Notes under the pieces: model-generated
What the model was told of the DNA's origin: nothing
The model's database searches: none
The model's input: only the letters and a program-made list of their open reading frames with translations
Assembly: GCA_037102815.1 (NCBI GenBank)
Contig: BTPP01000001.1
Coordinates: 4,551,001 to 4,615,000 of the forward strand
Direction: 5' to 3'
Length of the DNA: 64,000 nucleotides
DNA from: Neurospora intermedia
Taxonomy: Eukaryota; Ascomycota; Sordariomycetes; Sordariales; Sordariaceae
Position numbers and translations under genes: made by a program
In this document: one piece after another, positions 1 to 13,416 of the stretch
How positions within the stretch are numbered: the first letter of the stretch is position 1
Layout: the number at the start of each line of letters is the position of its first letter

Positions 1-199
1 TTGTTGTTCTTTGGATCTCTCTGTGCTGTCTATTGCTCTTAAAAGACATGTGAACAGTCTTCAAGAATTAGCGTCTCTATAGACCTCAAATGCGGTCTTC
101 GCACTCTGTTGTGTGCATCTTCAATCGCGCAACTGTAGATGAAACCGAAAGCGACTTGCGCCAGAGAGACATGCCGATTGAGAAGCACACCAGCAAGCC

Positions 200-233
<34 letters not shown>

Positions 234-2133
234 AGAGAAGAGGGCGCCGCTCACTACCCCTCCTCCAATGCCTCGCATTCCCGGTGGGTACTCGTTGTTG
301 GGTAGTGGCGCTTATCATCCCTCCCAGGGTTACCTTGGATGTGCATATGGATGATTACTATGCGCCGGCCGGACTCCATGTTACACTACGTACCGTGACC
401 ACCTAACCTGAAGCGTTCTTAATAACTCCAACCCGCCGACAGTGCAATGTGATGCTTTGTTGTGGCCTGTTGATAGGAAACGAGGGACTTGAGCTCGAGT
501 CAGTTTGTGCACGAGCGGCAGTTTCGTCCATTTAGAGGAACATAAACTAGCGGAAAATCCCATATGTGGTGGGGATGCCACTTTCGCTGATTACCGTATG
601 AATTTGTGTTATTACCTACTTGACCTGCCTTGCCCTGGCATGTTTACATTGAAGAAGTCTTGGGAAAAGCCGGCAAAGTATATGGTGGAGATGGTGGACA
701 TGTCTGACATGATGGGCGGTATTAAGGGGAAGACGGAAGCAGCCTTTTTGCCTTGACAGGGGATGCTGCTTCTTCAAGCATCGTGAACTGTGAAAGAGAG
801 CTGTACCTGCCGCTCCGTCTCCATCCAGTGCCGCCTGGCGCGGGACCAAAAGGCCACGCGAGCACCTAAACGCTTACCAACTCTGTAGTCTAGAGGTAGG
901 CTCCTCTCCGGCCGGTGCTTTTACCTGCAGCAACTATCAGCGTTCCCACACGGACGAGTGAGGTGATCCATGACAAGCACGCTCCGTGGATGCCCAGCGG
1001 CCCAATCACTATCGCATTCTGGCCGCTCGTCTGGCCCTCATCGACACCTCATTGGCGCCCCCAAAGGCTGAATGGTTCAAGGACCAGGCCTGATTGTGAC
1101 TTTTTCCAGCCTACCATTCCATTCCCTGGAACCCCAAACTTGCGACTCGACGACATCCTTTTCTTAGCTTCAAAGTTCCTCCGAACCCCAGGCTCAAAGA
1201 GCTCGTTTTCTGTCTCACCCTCCCACGCTCCCTCCCCCTCCCGACCGCGAGCGCGCAATCTCGACCTCAACAACACTTTGGCCCAAGGAGCCACTCGAGC
1301 CTCGATAGCCAACGGTTTCGCTCTTGTGTGACGCTCTGTGGGCATCCGCTTAGCTGGCCCATTCGCTCTACCTAATCTTTTCTCGCTTCCTCGAGATACG
1401 ACATCCTGGGGCCATCCCCCCCGTCCCTCGATCCGCTACCCGTCGCCGTCACTGTTCGCTTTGATCGTCGCCGTCGCCATCGTCCTGTCGTGCACGACAA
1501 CCCGCCTCCTGATATTGCTCACCACCATATCCGCCTCGCCCGCCCTCTATCGCAATCGCGACGCCGTCTCCATATTTTACATACGCGGATCCCTCAAGAC
1601 TTTTGCCTTTGCGGTACATTCAAAGGAAACCGGCCTTGGTAACGAATTGCATACGCCTCTGCTCATTTTCGATTCGGAGCCTTGTCCGCCAACGATTGCT
1701 TGAGAGACATTGAGTCTGATCTGATCTGTCTCCTTTACGCCCGTCTGTCACGGCTTGCGCGAGACTGGGACCTATATCTAGCTCCTACCCTACTGCTTGC
1801 GCCCTCGTTTAAGGCCTCAGAGCAATCCCCGTTGGTCGAATGATGGACATAGAACGAAAAGAGTGCTCCTAAAATATCAATTCTTCAACAAGCCAAAGCT
1901 GCCGCTTCCGCCAATTGCATATCGCAACCCGAGCACTCGCGCTTTTGTGTTGCGACTGAGAGTTCTTGCACCGCCTCGACCTGTTTGGGCTTATAGTTTG
2001 ACCTTAACTCGCCTTCCGATTGCCCACCCCCATTGGTCTCGACTCACATCGACGGGTTTTGTTAGTCGACTGTTACGCTTTCCATATCGTAACAAACGAG
2101 TGCGGCAATTGAGCAATCGCCGAATATTTGAAG
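1..2133. other. Upstream region without a recognised gene
   Basis: I find no conserved protein in this stretch. It holds a 28-bp A-run (203-230) and, from about 1,150 on, a pyrimidine-rich segment that could be the promoter and long 5' leader of the SH3-SAM-PH gene starting at 2,134. The short open frames here have unlikely amino-acid composition and no splice-linked continuation. Confidence 0.5.
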
Positions 2134-5100
2134 ATGGCTGCGCCGGGTTCTAACAAGCCCGAAGTGGGCGACATCTTGGTGGTCATCCGTAAGTTCGATT
2201 TTTATTCCTTTCATAGCTCGACACAACACAGTTTCATCATGGGGCATCTTTTTTTTCTCGGTGGTCTTTTTCTCTTTTTTCTTCTCTTTCTTCTCCGGAG
2301 CTTGTTTGTGTTTTAAAGATCCAACAGACGGCGCCACGTGGTGTCAAGGCTGTCGCAAACTTCAGATAAACAAGAGGCTGACCCGCTTATTTTTACAGAC
2401 GATTTTCAAGCTCGTAGTTCGGACGAGTTGAGCTTAACCAAGGGTGACCGTGTGGAACTGATTGAACGCGATGACGAATTCGGTGACGGATGGTTCTTGG
2501 GAAAGCATTTGGCAAATGGCAACAGTGGTCTTTTCCCAGAAGGTATACACACCCCCTCCTATGTATAAGCCACAGAAGAGCTGCATGGCAAACAACTCTT
2601 TCGTGCTCGCGCTGTAACTGACTTCGCCCTACAGTGTATACGCGTCCTGCACCCAAGCCCCATTCCAGCAGCCCGTCTCTCCAAAAGCCTGTTCTCGCGC
2701 CGCTGGCCGAAATCGTTAACGAGCAAACAGCAAATTCCACTTATTCTTACGGCAACTTCAACAAGATTGGGAAGTCGGCCGATGAAACCTTACCGTTAAG
2801 CTCCTTCAAGCCAGCTTCAGCACCCGACGGCCCTGCACATTCGTTTCTCAGCAGTAGTTTGCCAATAGGGGGTATCGGACGCCCCGGCGCTGACAGCCAC
2901 GTCCTACACGAGACTCTGAATGTGATCGACGAACATATCACGGATTTGAACTCGCCGCAAAGCAACGGAGCTCTACGAAACACTGGCGATTCTGGTAGCG
3001 AATACAGCTCGCACATAGGCAACCGTGTCTCATACATTCAAGGCGAAGAAACAGATGAGGAGGAAGAAGGAAACCATTCACGAAGCGAGGTCGAATCCTG
3101 GTCTGCCGATCAAGTTGCCGAGTACTTGTTTACGGTAGGAGTGGAGAAGCACCACTGTGAGGTGTTCCGTGACCAGGAGATCACCGGAGAGGTCATTCTC
3201 GGAATGGATCAAACATCGCTATTTATCAAAGCCTTTGATCTGGGGTCTGTGGGAAGGCGGCTAAAAACTTGGCAGAAGATCAAAAACCTACAGGATGAGG
3301 TCAACGGAGAAGGGCCAGGCTCGCGCGTACTCAGCCAGTCGTATGGGAGCGAGGTCGGGTCTGATGCACAAGGGAAGATGCGCAGCAGGACGAACACCCT
3401 CACAGGGTCGACTCCAAGGTACTCATCCAACAACAGCCAATCTCTGTCAGTCCAGACAAAGCGCTCGTCGGAAACCCCCAAAATGGACCCTGTCCAGCCC
3501 GTGTCTCCAGTCTCACCTCTGATGGAGAGCCCAAATCGTATGTTCCACGAAAGGAGACCCTCCGCTGCAGACATCAGAGACTTGCACCACTCCCGTCGCC
3601 ATTCCTCGACTGATTTCCGTCTAGCAGGAGCATCCCCGGCCACCCCTAAAGTCTCAGGTGGAACGTTGCACGGAACAGAGGTGCCCCACAAGAAGCAACC
3701 GTCTTTCGACCGAAACTGGACGCTGGGCAGTGCAAGCCACTTCAACCATTCCGAGTCCTCGGCCGGGCAACAAGATAATCTGGCAGTTCAGGAGCCTGAG
3801 ATCCAGGATTCGGCAGTAGACTTGGATCGAGGCTACTTGTCAGGAACCGATGCCGATCCTCGGCAGCGGAACGTGCTGAAGAAGCGTGAGAGCAAGGTGC
3901 CTGGCTCCGCGGAATCGCCAAAGACAAGCTACACGGAAGAGCAGCGTGTGCGGAGCGCCACAACACTTTCTCGACAGTCACGGTTAGGCAGCATTGATTC
4001 CTCCCGTGAAGCAGTTGGCATCTTGCCTGCTGCACAGAAATACTACGGGCTGGTTAGGCGCACAGCTTCCACGGCTACCATGGAATCAGCTCGTCTCTCC
4101 ATCGAACGCAGCCACCCTACGGTTACCAAACTCGAGGGATCGCCGGAGCAAAGCAGGTCCTCTCCCAGATCGGCTCTCAAACGCCTGAGCCAAGTCAACC
4201 ACCCGGACTTTAATATGGCCGGCATGCTAAAGAACGGCTTCGGCGGGCTACGAGCCGCCTCCGACGCGATCACGGGTACCGAACGAGCAAAAGTGGCGTC
4301 ACCAGTGGACACGCCATCCAAAGACTCGTCTATTTATTCGCCCACACGCACCGGCTCAACCACGCCCTCGGCCGGCCGAAGTTTGGATCTCGACCAGGAG
4401 ACTGCCAAGAGTTTGAGCACCGTGGCAACCGCGGCCTCTGCAGCGAAACAAGCAGCAAACCGGAAGAAGACCAAGAAGGAGACAAGTGCTTATACGCGTG
4501 GTTTACAAAAGATCGGCCCGCGAGAATCGATCAAGGATGCGGACTACAGCGGATGGATGAAGAAGAGGAGTGCCAACCTGATGACCACATGGAAGCCGCG
4601 ACTCTTTGTCCTGAAGGGTAGACGCTTGGCTTACTATTATTCTGAAGACGACCAAGAGGAGAAAGGCTTAATCGACATTTCTTTCCATCGGGTACTTCCG
4701 GCGGACAATGAACGCTTGACTGGCTTCCATGCGACGCTTATGGGGGCTAGTACCTCCCCAGCAATCCCGGCTGGAAGCCATGTCCAGACGCTCGCAGACG
4801 CGGATGCAGAGCGGGATCCAACGGAAGAGGGGGATCAGATGTTCATCTTCAAACTTGTTCCGCCACGAGCCGGTCTCTCGCGAGCAGTGAACTTCACAAA
4901 GCCTACAGTACACTACTTTGCAGTACCCAACATCAAGCAGGGTCGCCTGTGGATGGCAGCTCTCATGAAGGCGACTATTGATCGCGATGATACCCAAGCA
5001 GTCACGACGACATACCAGCAGAAAACTATCTCGCTCACCAAGGCGCGCCAAATGCTTCACAGACCACCAGCATTGATGAATTTGGTGGAGGCCAGTGAAG

Positions 5101-5273
5101 ACAATGCCGGTGACGACAAAAGGGGGCCCGCAAAGGAGCAAAATGGCCTAGGTATCAGCTACAACGAGGCGGACAGCGGAGTTGCGGGGTTTGAGAAGCT
5201 GGGACTTTCTCACATTGACGAAGGTGGATTGGGATTTGATGAGAAGGATGGATCGGTTCCTCAGAGCGCTTAG
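2134..5273 (+). CDS. BOI2: BOI1/BOI2-like cell polarity protein (SH3-SAM-PH)
   Basis: Three exons: 2134-2188, 2399-2542 and 2635-5273, giving 945 residues. The ATG at 2134 opens a short first exon whose last base joins the next exon to complete the SH3 domain. In order: SH3 (about residues 16-69, with ELSLTKGD, a GDGWF core and GLFPE), SAM (about 218-290, starting WSADQVAEYL), a long Ser/Thr/Pro-rich disordered region, and PH (about 702-850, DYSGWMKKRS then WKPRLFVLKG) with an insertion before its last helix. This order is that of yeast Boi1/Boi2, which bind Bem1 and Cdc42 at sites of growth and help exocyst-dependent secretion at the plasma membrane. Filamentous fungi usually have one such gene, so it corresponds to both yeast paralogues. 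A hyphal-tip role is inferred from the family. Confidence 0.88.
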
Positions 5274-6390
5274 GCGATTATAAGGAACGGAACCCCCAAT
5301 CCGAGGCCCATCGATGTGTGATCTGGCTACGTAACCACACCTTCGGCCTTGCATTACGTCCAGCATTCACATGGAAGGAGGAGATCTCAACCCCTTTCTC
5401 CTTTTTTTATCTTCTCGTTTTGATTTTCTTTTATTTATTTTTCTGGTTCGTTGTTGAAAATCACCATTCAAGACGTACATCCTAATGTGCCATGTATTTC
5501 AAGAGCAATTGGGAAGGGAAGGGAACGGAATGGGGCGCATCTGGTACATTATGCCATGCTGCCCGAGGCTTAGTGAGGCAATGGCAGGTAGCGAAAGGAT
5601 TAGTATAAAGAGATACTGAGTCGTGTTTTTGTATCCCAGAACGGATGGCTATTGAAAGTCTTTCATCTCTCGCTGTTCTCGGGGGCCTGCGTGAGTGTTC
5701 AGCTACGAGTGCGCGATTGAAACGACCTCGACTTGGTGTATTGTATTTGTATTGTATGTACGTGTATGTAAGTTACTTTCAGTTTTAGGTAAAGGTACCT
5801 ACTTCACTGTGAAGGTTGCCGGGAGATGCCGCGTCGCGCAGTGTCCCCAGAAAAAAGTCGCGTCAGTGCCAGAGTTAGGCCTGCCAGGCCCGCAGTAACA
5901 GCTCGCACTTTGCTTCGTTGGAGCTTCCCCAAGATCAACATTTCAGGTTGCCCGCACTACACTATAACACCCAACCAAACCCACGTTCATCGCCACAACC
6001 ACTTACCTCGCGACCGGCGTCCGAGAAGAAAAAAATCATCATCACAAACAGAGGTGGACAAAATCATCCCACCCAGCGCGCCCTATCATTGGCGCCTCTG
6101 ACGAATCATATCAGCTCGGAGCAACCTGGGATAGTCTGATTGTGGTCGAACTTCCAGCGAAGGAAGACAACAAAGCGACTCGCCCAACAACACCAAAAAG
6201 ACAAATTTCAAAGGTCCGATATTGACGCTTCGTGGCAGCGATAACATATCTGGCATCTTGATCCTATTATCTGCACCAGGGACATAAACCTCAACCGGTG
6301 GGAGCTCATCGCCCAACCTCGACGGTCGACCAACTTCAACGACTTCTGCCGGCCCGCCCCTTCTCCGCGCCGACGATCATCCTCGCCAAC
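5274..6390. other. Intergenic region, BOI2-like 3' end to NUP85 start
   Basis: This contains the 3' end of the polarity gene, including a T-rich stretch near 5,400-5,440, and the presumed promoter and leader of the nucleoporin gene. No coding region is recognised. Confidence 0.5.
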
Positions 6391-9300
6391 ATGGCCTTCT
6401 CAGGCAGAGGAACGCTGAATTCCACCACCAATTCTTTCAATCCTTCCGGGTCGCCTTTCGCTTCAACTCCACAAAAGCCCTTATTTGCTCAGCAGCGCGC
6501 ACAGAAACGGTCCGGCGCACCATCTACCCGAGGACCGCTTCAGCCCTCGAGACTTGGCCAGGCAGTCATGTACAACGACGATGAAGATGAGAGGGAGCCG
6601 AACCAGCAGGAAACCATGGCTAACCAGTCAGGCACATTTGGCCTGCCATTCGACGACACCTACGATTTGGATGACAGCTCTATCTTGATGAGCGGCGCAC
6701 CTGGCGGCGACCTGGAAATGCGCGATGACGACTCTGATCTGATGATGCTCAACACCCCAGCTGCAACGGAGCGCGTCCGGAAGGAAGCCGCGGGTATCTT
6801 CCGCGCTTCTGTTGCGCAGTCTGGACCCCGAATACGCGATTTCAGATTCGCTGCCCTCGCCAAGGACGTCTATACACACATGGGCACTGCTTCCCTCCTC
6901 GAGCCCGGAGAGCTTATTTTGAATACCGAGAGGCTTGTTACGCGTCTGTATGACGAGGGTGTTGGCAAAGAAGAGGACGAGGAGAAGCTGGACGAGGCGC
7001 TCGCGCATGTCGCTGGTGAACTTACTGATCTCTGGAAGAGAGCCATCAGCGACTTCCCCCAGCCCGACGAGGAGCACACGGTGGAGATCGGACCCGGTCC
7101 CAACACCTCTCCACTCGAGAAAGCGACTTACCTGGCCAACCTGGCGCTACATGTCCACCACGAACGATATGAAGACAACACGGGACGTACTAGGCCTACG
7201 CCCTTGCCCGAAACACTGTTCAAGTGGCTAGACGAATACCACAACGTTTATAGTGGCCAAACGGAAGAAATCCTACGATATAAGCCGAGTCCGGCGTCTC
7301 ACGCTCTCTTCTGGCAGGCTATCTTTGTCGCCCTTCTTAGGGGTAAGGTGGATGATGCGGCCAAGCTGCTCAGACAAGCCGGGTGGGACAAAGTGCGGAA
7401 AGACAACGGCGAAAACAAGTACATAAACCGTGCCCTAGAAAGTGTGCAGCTTGCCACGGCTGAAACAGTTGCTATGTTGGAGAACTGCCCCGGTTATAAT
7501 GAGGACTGGGACATATGGAACAGTGACTGGACCCTATGGCGTGTTCGGACTCGGGGTGCACTTGATCACCTCAGACGCTTCGCCGAGGGCCGCGATACCA
7601 TGCTAGGCGACTCTACATTCTCCGATTTCTCGGCCTCCGTTACTTCGACGCGGAATCGCGAGTCTATGGCCGGTCTGGCGAGACGGGCCGAGTCTCAGGT
7701 TCCATGGGAAATCTACGAAAAGCTGAACATCATCTTCGACATTGTCTTGGGGTCAAAGAATGCCATCCTCGATGCTGCGCAAGACTGGTGCGAGGCTACG
7801 ATCGGTCTTACTGCCTGGTGGGATGACAGGAGAGCCGATAAGTTTGGGAACCCGCTCTCCATGGCCCGCTCACAAGCCCTCACATTGGCCTCACAGTCAG
7901 CGACTACGGACAGTTACTTGGATAGGCTGAGCAATGCCTTCCATGTGGCCGTTGAGGAGGATTTCTACTTGAACCCCCATAATCCTGTGGAGGTGGGAAT
8001 TGCGTGCATTTTCGAGGACAATGTCAAGGGTCTCATCGGTCTACTTCGTGGCTGGTCGCTTCCGATCGCCTCTGCGGTCGCCGAGATTGCTTCATTGGGC
8101 GGATGGCTTCCACAGCACCAGCCAGGAGCCTTGTTCATGGAGGGCCTCGATCAGGATGATCTGGATGTGCTTGGAGTCGACCCGACTGCGCCGGACGAAA
8201 TCGATGGAATCAAGGACAGCACGCTTATTCAGTACGCGCAGAAGTTGACCGATGACGAGGATATCGGAACGATCGCGGACCATTTGGGGGAGTCTCGGGA
8301 CGGCTGGGAGCTAGCCATTCATGTGCTGGGTCGTATGGACTCGCAAGAGCGTTCCGAGGAAATGATTGGAATCCTGGTCAGGCATATTGTCGACAGTTTG
8401 CACGTGGACTCGAACGAAGTGGTGGACAAGACTTGGTCACTCTTAAACGAACTTGGCATGATCCCTTATGCCGAAGAGGTGGTCGAAGTAAGTACTACGT
8501 CTCAGGGCACACAGAAGGACTATGTCCGCTAATCGTTCGCTTAGACCTATGCTGAAATTCTTGCTCGCGACTCTCACCGTTATGGCGAAGCGATGTGGTA
8601 CTTTGCTCTGGCACATAAACCGCACAAGGTTCGTGAGGTTATGAATCTCCTCATCTCATACTCCCTCATCCAGTCAACAGCTTTCCCACCAAACGAAGAG
8701 CTCGACGATTGGCTTCACCGCCTCCTTAATGAGCGCACCGAAACTCTCGAGCAGTGTGCCAAGCAAGATCTTGAGGCTGCCGAGCTCCTCGGCAAGATGC
8801 TCAGTGGGTACGCCTCACTCCGCCAGTACTTCGTTATCCGTGACGACGAAGCCGTCCTTCCCAACGCCACCCCTTACGCACGCAAGCAGCAGGCCGCCAC
8901 CGCACTGGTCAACGTCATCGCTAGCTCCGACGATAACATCCGGGGCGGCCTTCTCGACCCGACGCGTGATGGCATCGTCAGCGAGGACTTCTTGCTCGCT
9001 CTCCTCGGCGAAGCTCTCGCCTTTGTCACCAATCCAGACAACACCAACGTCCACCTCGGCCAGCAGGCCCTCCCTATCCTCAACCTCGATCAAATCGACA
9101 TTATCCTGAAGGCCGTCGAGGATCTCCAGGCTGTCAGCGACCGGGTCCGCAACACGTGCGAGGAGTTCCTGCAGATCGTACTTGCTTCAGCGCCCGGCGG
9201 TCTCAAGGGAACCACACCCGCCGACCTTCTCAAGAAGAATGCCAGCGGCAGCCTCGTGCTGGCGGGCAGCACCATGGTGGCGACCCAACTGAAGAACTCG

Positions 9301-9480
9301 CTCAGCGGCGGGCTGGTCGGCAGTGGTGCCAAGATGAATCCCGTCAAGCGCGGCTGGGACTGGAGGGCGGACATGCCGGCTAAGACTACCGGCGACGACG
9401 TCATGCGGAGGCTGAGGCTGGGCGTGGCGAAAGATCTGGCGGGATTGTGGCTAGCTGATGCGGATAATGCGCTGTGGTAG
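6391..9480 (+). CDS. NUP85: Nuclear pore complex protein Nup85
   Basis: Two exons, 6391-8487 and 8545-9480, joined by a 57-bp GT-AG intron with a CTAAT branch-like site; the product is 1,010 residues. The start at 6391 lies in a good context (CAACATGG) after an open but non-conserved leader. The first 100 residues are Ser/Pro/Gly-rich and disordered, followed by an acidic patch. The rest is alpha-helical with the Nup85-type block around ALFWQAIFVALLRGKVDDAA and a C-terminal helical array. Nup85 is a scaffold of the Y-shaped Nup84/Nup107 subcomplex of the nuclear pore. The family call rests on remembered similarity, and another alpha-solenoid nucleoporin is the main alternative. Confidence 0.78.
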
Positions 9481-10030
9481 GAGTTTTGGTAGAGAGTGTA
9501 CTGTGGATGGGTATGGTCATTGACGTTTTGATGTTGGCTTTTCATTGTAAGGCAGCGGCAATGTCTAAAAGATGATAGAAGCAGATAATGCTTCGCATTA
9601 GGTGGAATAACAAACCAAATAAAAGTGTTATTGAGCAGTTTGATTCTTGTCGACTCATCGACGAAGGTTGGCTGAGTCAATTAATGTGTACGGATATGGA
9701 AAAAGTGGCAGTTGATCGGTGATATCCAAAAACATTCAACTGATTCTCATCAGTGTTGTATGAAGTGTTTGTTGCTCTATATGACAACCATGAAAGTACA
9801 GAATGGGACTAATGGATGTTGTGTATATACATCGTGGAACAGTGCCTTCATACTGACCTACCAGTACATGACGCCATGCTAACCCTGGCATCCAGAATCA
9901 CTACATCTCAACTCGCCGCACCCAAGTAACAGTTACCACACTCGTATTGCCTTTGTGTAACGCTGCTCAAGTGAGTTCAAACACAGGCAAAAAAGAAGTG
10001 ACCGACGACATGTTCGAAACGCGTCGTCTC

Positions 10031-10067
<37 letters not shown>

Positions 10068-10572
10068 GTTGAAGAAGAAAAAAAAGGAGAGAAAAAAAAA
10101 CCAGCAACCGCTCGTTCAAAGCAGCGGTGAACCGTTTACAACCTTGTAGCGGCTGGGGTGTTCCCACATACCATATAGGTAGACCGGTTACTAAGTTGTG
10201 TAAAGAACCTTTACGTACCTTATCTTAGGACACACCGTTCCCGATTCGGACATGGAGGCAACAGATTTTAGGCGGAGATTTGAAAAGCCAAACGGTAGAA
10301 CACGGGGCCATCTGATCGCAAGCTGTCGTCGTCGTCGTCGTCGTTGTTGTTGTTGGTGTCGTCGGAAAGAGACACTACCTAGGTAACCAGGTCCCTTATA
10401 AGCAAGGTGCAGCTGGGAAACATGGAAGTGGAATCCACGGACGTAAAGTCAGTCAGTCACGCATATCAACAGACACAATCTCCGCTTAAAAAAAAAAAAC
10501 CCGGTCAATTTTCTGTCCCTTGATAGGTAACCGCCTTCACCCCCTTCCTCCTCCGATATACAGAAAGCTACC
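9481..10572. other. Convergent intergenic region with simple repeats
   Basis: This lies between the ends of NUP85 (+) and the phospholipase gene (-). It holds a 33-bp A-run (10032-10064) with further A-rich sequence to about 10,100, and a GTC/GTT trinucleotide tract (10325-10355). No gene is recognised. Confidence 0.5.
10325..10355. repeat. GTC/GTT microsatellite
   Basis: About ten trinucleotide units, GTC shifting to GTT, in non-coding DNA between two convergent genes. Confidence 0.85.
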
Positions 10573-11331
10573 TTAATAATACAACGGATCCTCGCCCTTG
10601 TCAATAGCCTCAGCCACGAGCTCGTTGTAGTGAGCCAGCAGCAGATCGTATTCCTCCTGGAGCTCGCCCTTGGTGCGACCGAAGGCGCGGACGGCGGCGT
10701 AGTAGACGTTGGCGAGAGCGTGGCAGGTGGAGCCGTAGCCGTTGGTGTCGCACTGGTAGTAGAGACTATGTAGTTGGTTGAGGGTGGGATTAGCTATTTG
10801 TTACATAAAATCTAGTTACTCATGGAGGAGGATGTGAAGAGAGACGGAGACCGTCGACGGGGGGGGGAAAGGGAGAAGGGAGAAGGGTAGGTAAGGAAGG
10901 GGAAGAAGGAGGAGACAAGAGAATGTAAACGAGGGAGGAAAAGAGAAGTGAAAATAGGAGACATACTCTGTCTTAAAGTTCCCATCAATCTTCAACTTAT
11001 TGTTATCCGTAAACCTCGACTGAGCCTTGTAGTTGCGATACCCGAAATCATGACGATTGCAAGCAGGCGAAAAGGGGAATCCCAACGGGTTATCGGGCGA
11101 GTAGCTGCAGCTGTCTGAGGACCAGTCCAGTGTCGCCGGGCTTCTGGCGTTGCGGTAGTAAGTGAATTGCGGGAGCGTGATGCTAAAAAGGTACCGGTCC
11201 GTCGTCTGCTGGATGGTTTCGGCGCGGCGGAAGAGGGAGCCGGCGCCGGTACTGTCGCTTTCGCTGCCGGTCCAGGCCCAGGCGGCCGTCGGCAGGAGAG
11301 AGGAGAGGGCGAGGGCAGAGAAGAACTTCAT
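10573..11331 (-). CDS. Secreted phospholipase A2 (fungal/bacterial type)
   Basis: Two exons on the minus strand, 11331-10967 and 10765-10573, separated by a 201-bp GT-AG intron; the product is 185 residues. Residues 1-19 form a signal peptide (MKFFSALALS...). A dibasic RR at 35-36 could be a Kex2-type propeptide site. The catalytic block CNRHDFGYRN at 91-100 has the His-Asp pair of group XIV phospholipases A2, with cysteines before and after it for disulphides. The second exon supplies the conserved C-terminal helix with a Cys-containing YYQCDTNGYG start. The family releases the sn-2 fatty acid from phospholipids and acts outside the cell or in the secretory route; Neurospora is known to have such an enzyme. 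The intron is purine-rich on the + strand. Confidence 0.9.
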
Positions 11332-11466
11332 CTTGATGGTAAGATGAAGATGAGGAACCAGGTAGGACCGTTGACTGCTGAACTGCTGGCACACAGAAGA
11401 GAAGGATTCCTTTTATTCTCAACTGGGCCAGACGGTCCGGTCCTTATACCTCCCCTCTCGGTGCTT

Positions 11467-11484
11467 CCCCCCCCCCCCCCCCCC
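11467..11484. repeat. Poly-C tract
   Basis: Eighteen consecutive C residues about 135 bp upstream of the phospholipase start codon, followed by a CT-rich run. It lies in the probable promoter or 5' leader. Confidence 0.85.
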
Positions 11485-13377
11485 TCCTCCTCCTCTCTGG
11501 GCGGGCTCTCGACGTCGAAGTTAGCATATAAGGTGTCGATCGACGAGTCTCTCACACACCACACACACTTAACATGAACCACGATGTTTCCCCTCTTCTT
11601 CTCAGAGCGGTTATGTGATATACACTATCCCATCATCACGGATTGTAACCTGCCTTAATGGGCAATGATGCCCGTCACTTGTTGGCCGTTTAAGAAAATG
11701 CGGTGCGGATGTGTGGTGGACGTTTTGTTTGGCGTGCTTGTAGGCTGACATTTCATTCGTGGGCGAAGGGGTATATGCATTCTTCACACCCTCTGGTAGT
11801 CCTCCACTCTTTTTTACCAGACCCGAAAGAGCAAGAGGGTAGCATGGAAGAGGGGATTGGTAACCTGACATTGCTTCTTTAGTTTGAAGATGGGTATAAC
11901 AGAAAGAGCCACAAGGTCATCTGTGACTAAGATTTATAAGTAGTGGTTCAAGTTGGAGCTTTGATTGGTTAATTCCTTACCATTTGCTCAAGAAACCGCT
12001 AGGAAATCTTGAGAATGGTACAGAGAATTTTTTGGTAGTTGACCGTGATTGGAGGTTGACGGCGAAGAGGAGCCATGGACGCAACCGCCCGGCAGATGTT
12101 AACCTCCAGGAGCCTTGTTGAGACCAAGACCGTCGATCCGGAGGACACTACCTAATTGAAGCCCTTTAACGCTATGCCCTTGCCCCCGAATCCCCTCACG
12201 GCGGAGCTCCCTCTTTCACAAAAGCGGAAAGAAGACAAGAATCCTTTCTTTTCCCAACTTACACCAACAACACACGAAAGTTATAAGCCAATGTAAAGGT
12301 ACTGAGAATGGGCCTTTAGAGTTTTGAAGAACCTAGAAGTCCCACCGGTATCGGTATCGGTGTCTGACCCAGTCAGTCATCACACAGCATTGTGTACGTT
12401 TCCTCATATGTATGTAACTTGGAGCCGTGAGAGCAGAAAGAAACCGCGAACGGATACTAGTTACTACTACAGTACAGTATCCATGCAAGGCACGTAGGTT
12501 TCATCACGTCTTGGCATTTACAGTCGATCCTCTTTCAGCAAGATGGGGTTACATTGCCGGTGATTCAAGAGCCAAGACGTTGGGAACTTGCTTGGACTGG
12601 GATAGGACCAGCCGTTACTGGTGGGTAAGGTAGGAGAGGAGGGCCGGAAGAATTGTTGAGTTGTGCCGGTTACAACATAAGCGGTAGGTATATCTGTGGG
12701 GTTGGTCGGGTGATGGGTGATGAATACTTGACGATTGATAAATCAAGCCGAGTTCTGTCCGCGGACTGCAAGACACCACGCCGGTAGACCAAGTATCGGA
12801 GGACCACCTCTAGTGGCGGTGGGAAGATCATGTTCGTTATATAGAAGCAATGGCGATGCTTTGAAGCCAAGCCACACATATGCTGTAATCTATTCAGCAC
12901 TTTGACTGTCTTCTAAATAGAGATGTTCGGATTGAAGCGGCGGCGAAATTGAAGCGCCGACTGACTTTGACCCTGGGAGGATGAAGTGAGGAACTTGATC
13001 GTTTGCGGAGAAGCGCCAGTCATTGTTGTCAGCCAAAAGTGCAATGTAAAATGGCATGGCCCATGAAACGGGAAAGTATTGTAGATTGATGAGAAAATGA
13101 ACACAAGACAAAGTTTATAGGGAAAAACTCGTGTGTGAAGTGTACCCGCAGGTGAGCGGTGTCTGGATCTATAATGAGGATAGAGAGCGGCCTTTCGTCA
13201 CCCTTTCCAGTTGAATGCAGTCTATCGAGGTTTACGGCAGTCCTGAGATATGCTCACATATAAGGAATCGCGAAGTTGGGTGAGGAGCCCCTTGATAAGG
13301 GAAGAAGCACAGGGTCATCCGTTTTGGCTGATGTCCTTAGTGTGAGGAAGTCCGAAGCAGCTCCGGCTTCGGGCCCC

Positions 13378-13416
13378 GGGGGGGGGGGGAAGGGGGGGGG
13401 GGGGGGGGGGGGGGGG
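13378..13416. repeat. Long poly-G tract
   Basis: G residues interrupted by a single AA (12 G, AA, 25 G), preceded by GGGCCCC. It could form a G-quadruplex, and its length is prone to assembly error. Confidence 0.85.

Noticed and set aside
203-230. Poly-A run as the tail of a retroposed copy
   Set aside because: No target duplication or processed gene is visible next to it; similar A/T runs occur at several intergenic places.
915-2153. Several 60-140-codon frames before the BOI-like gene
   Set aside because: Pyrimidine-rich leader-like sequence; no family match and no shared frame across introns.
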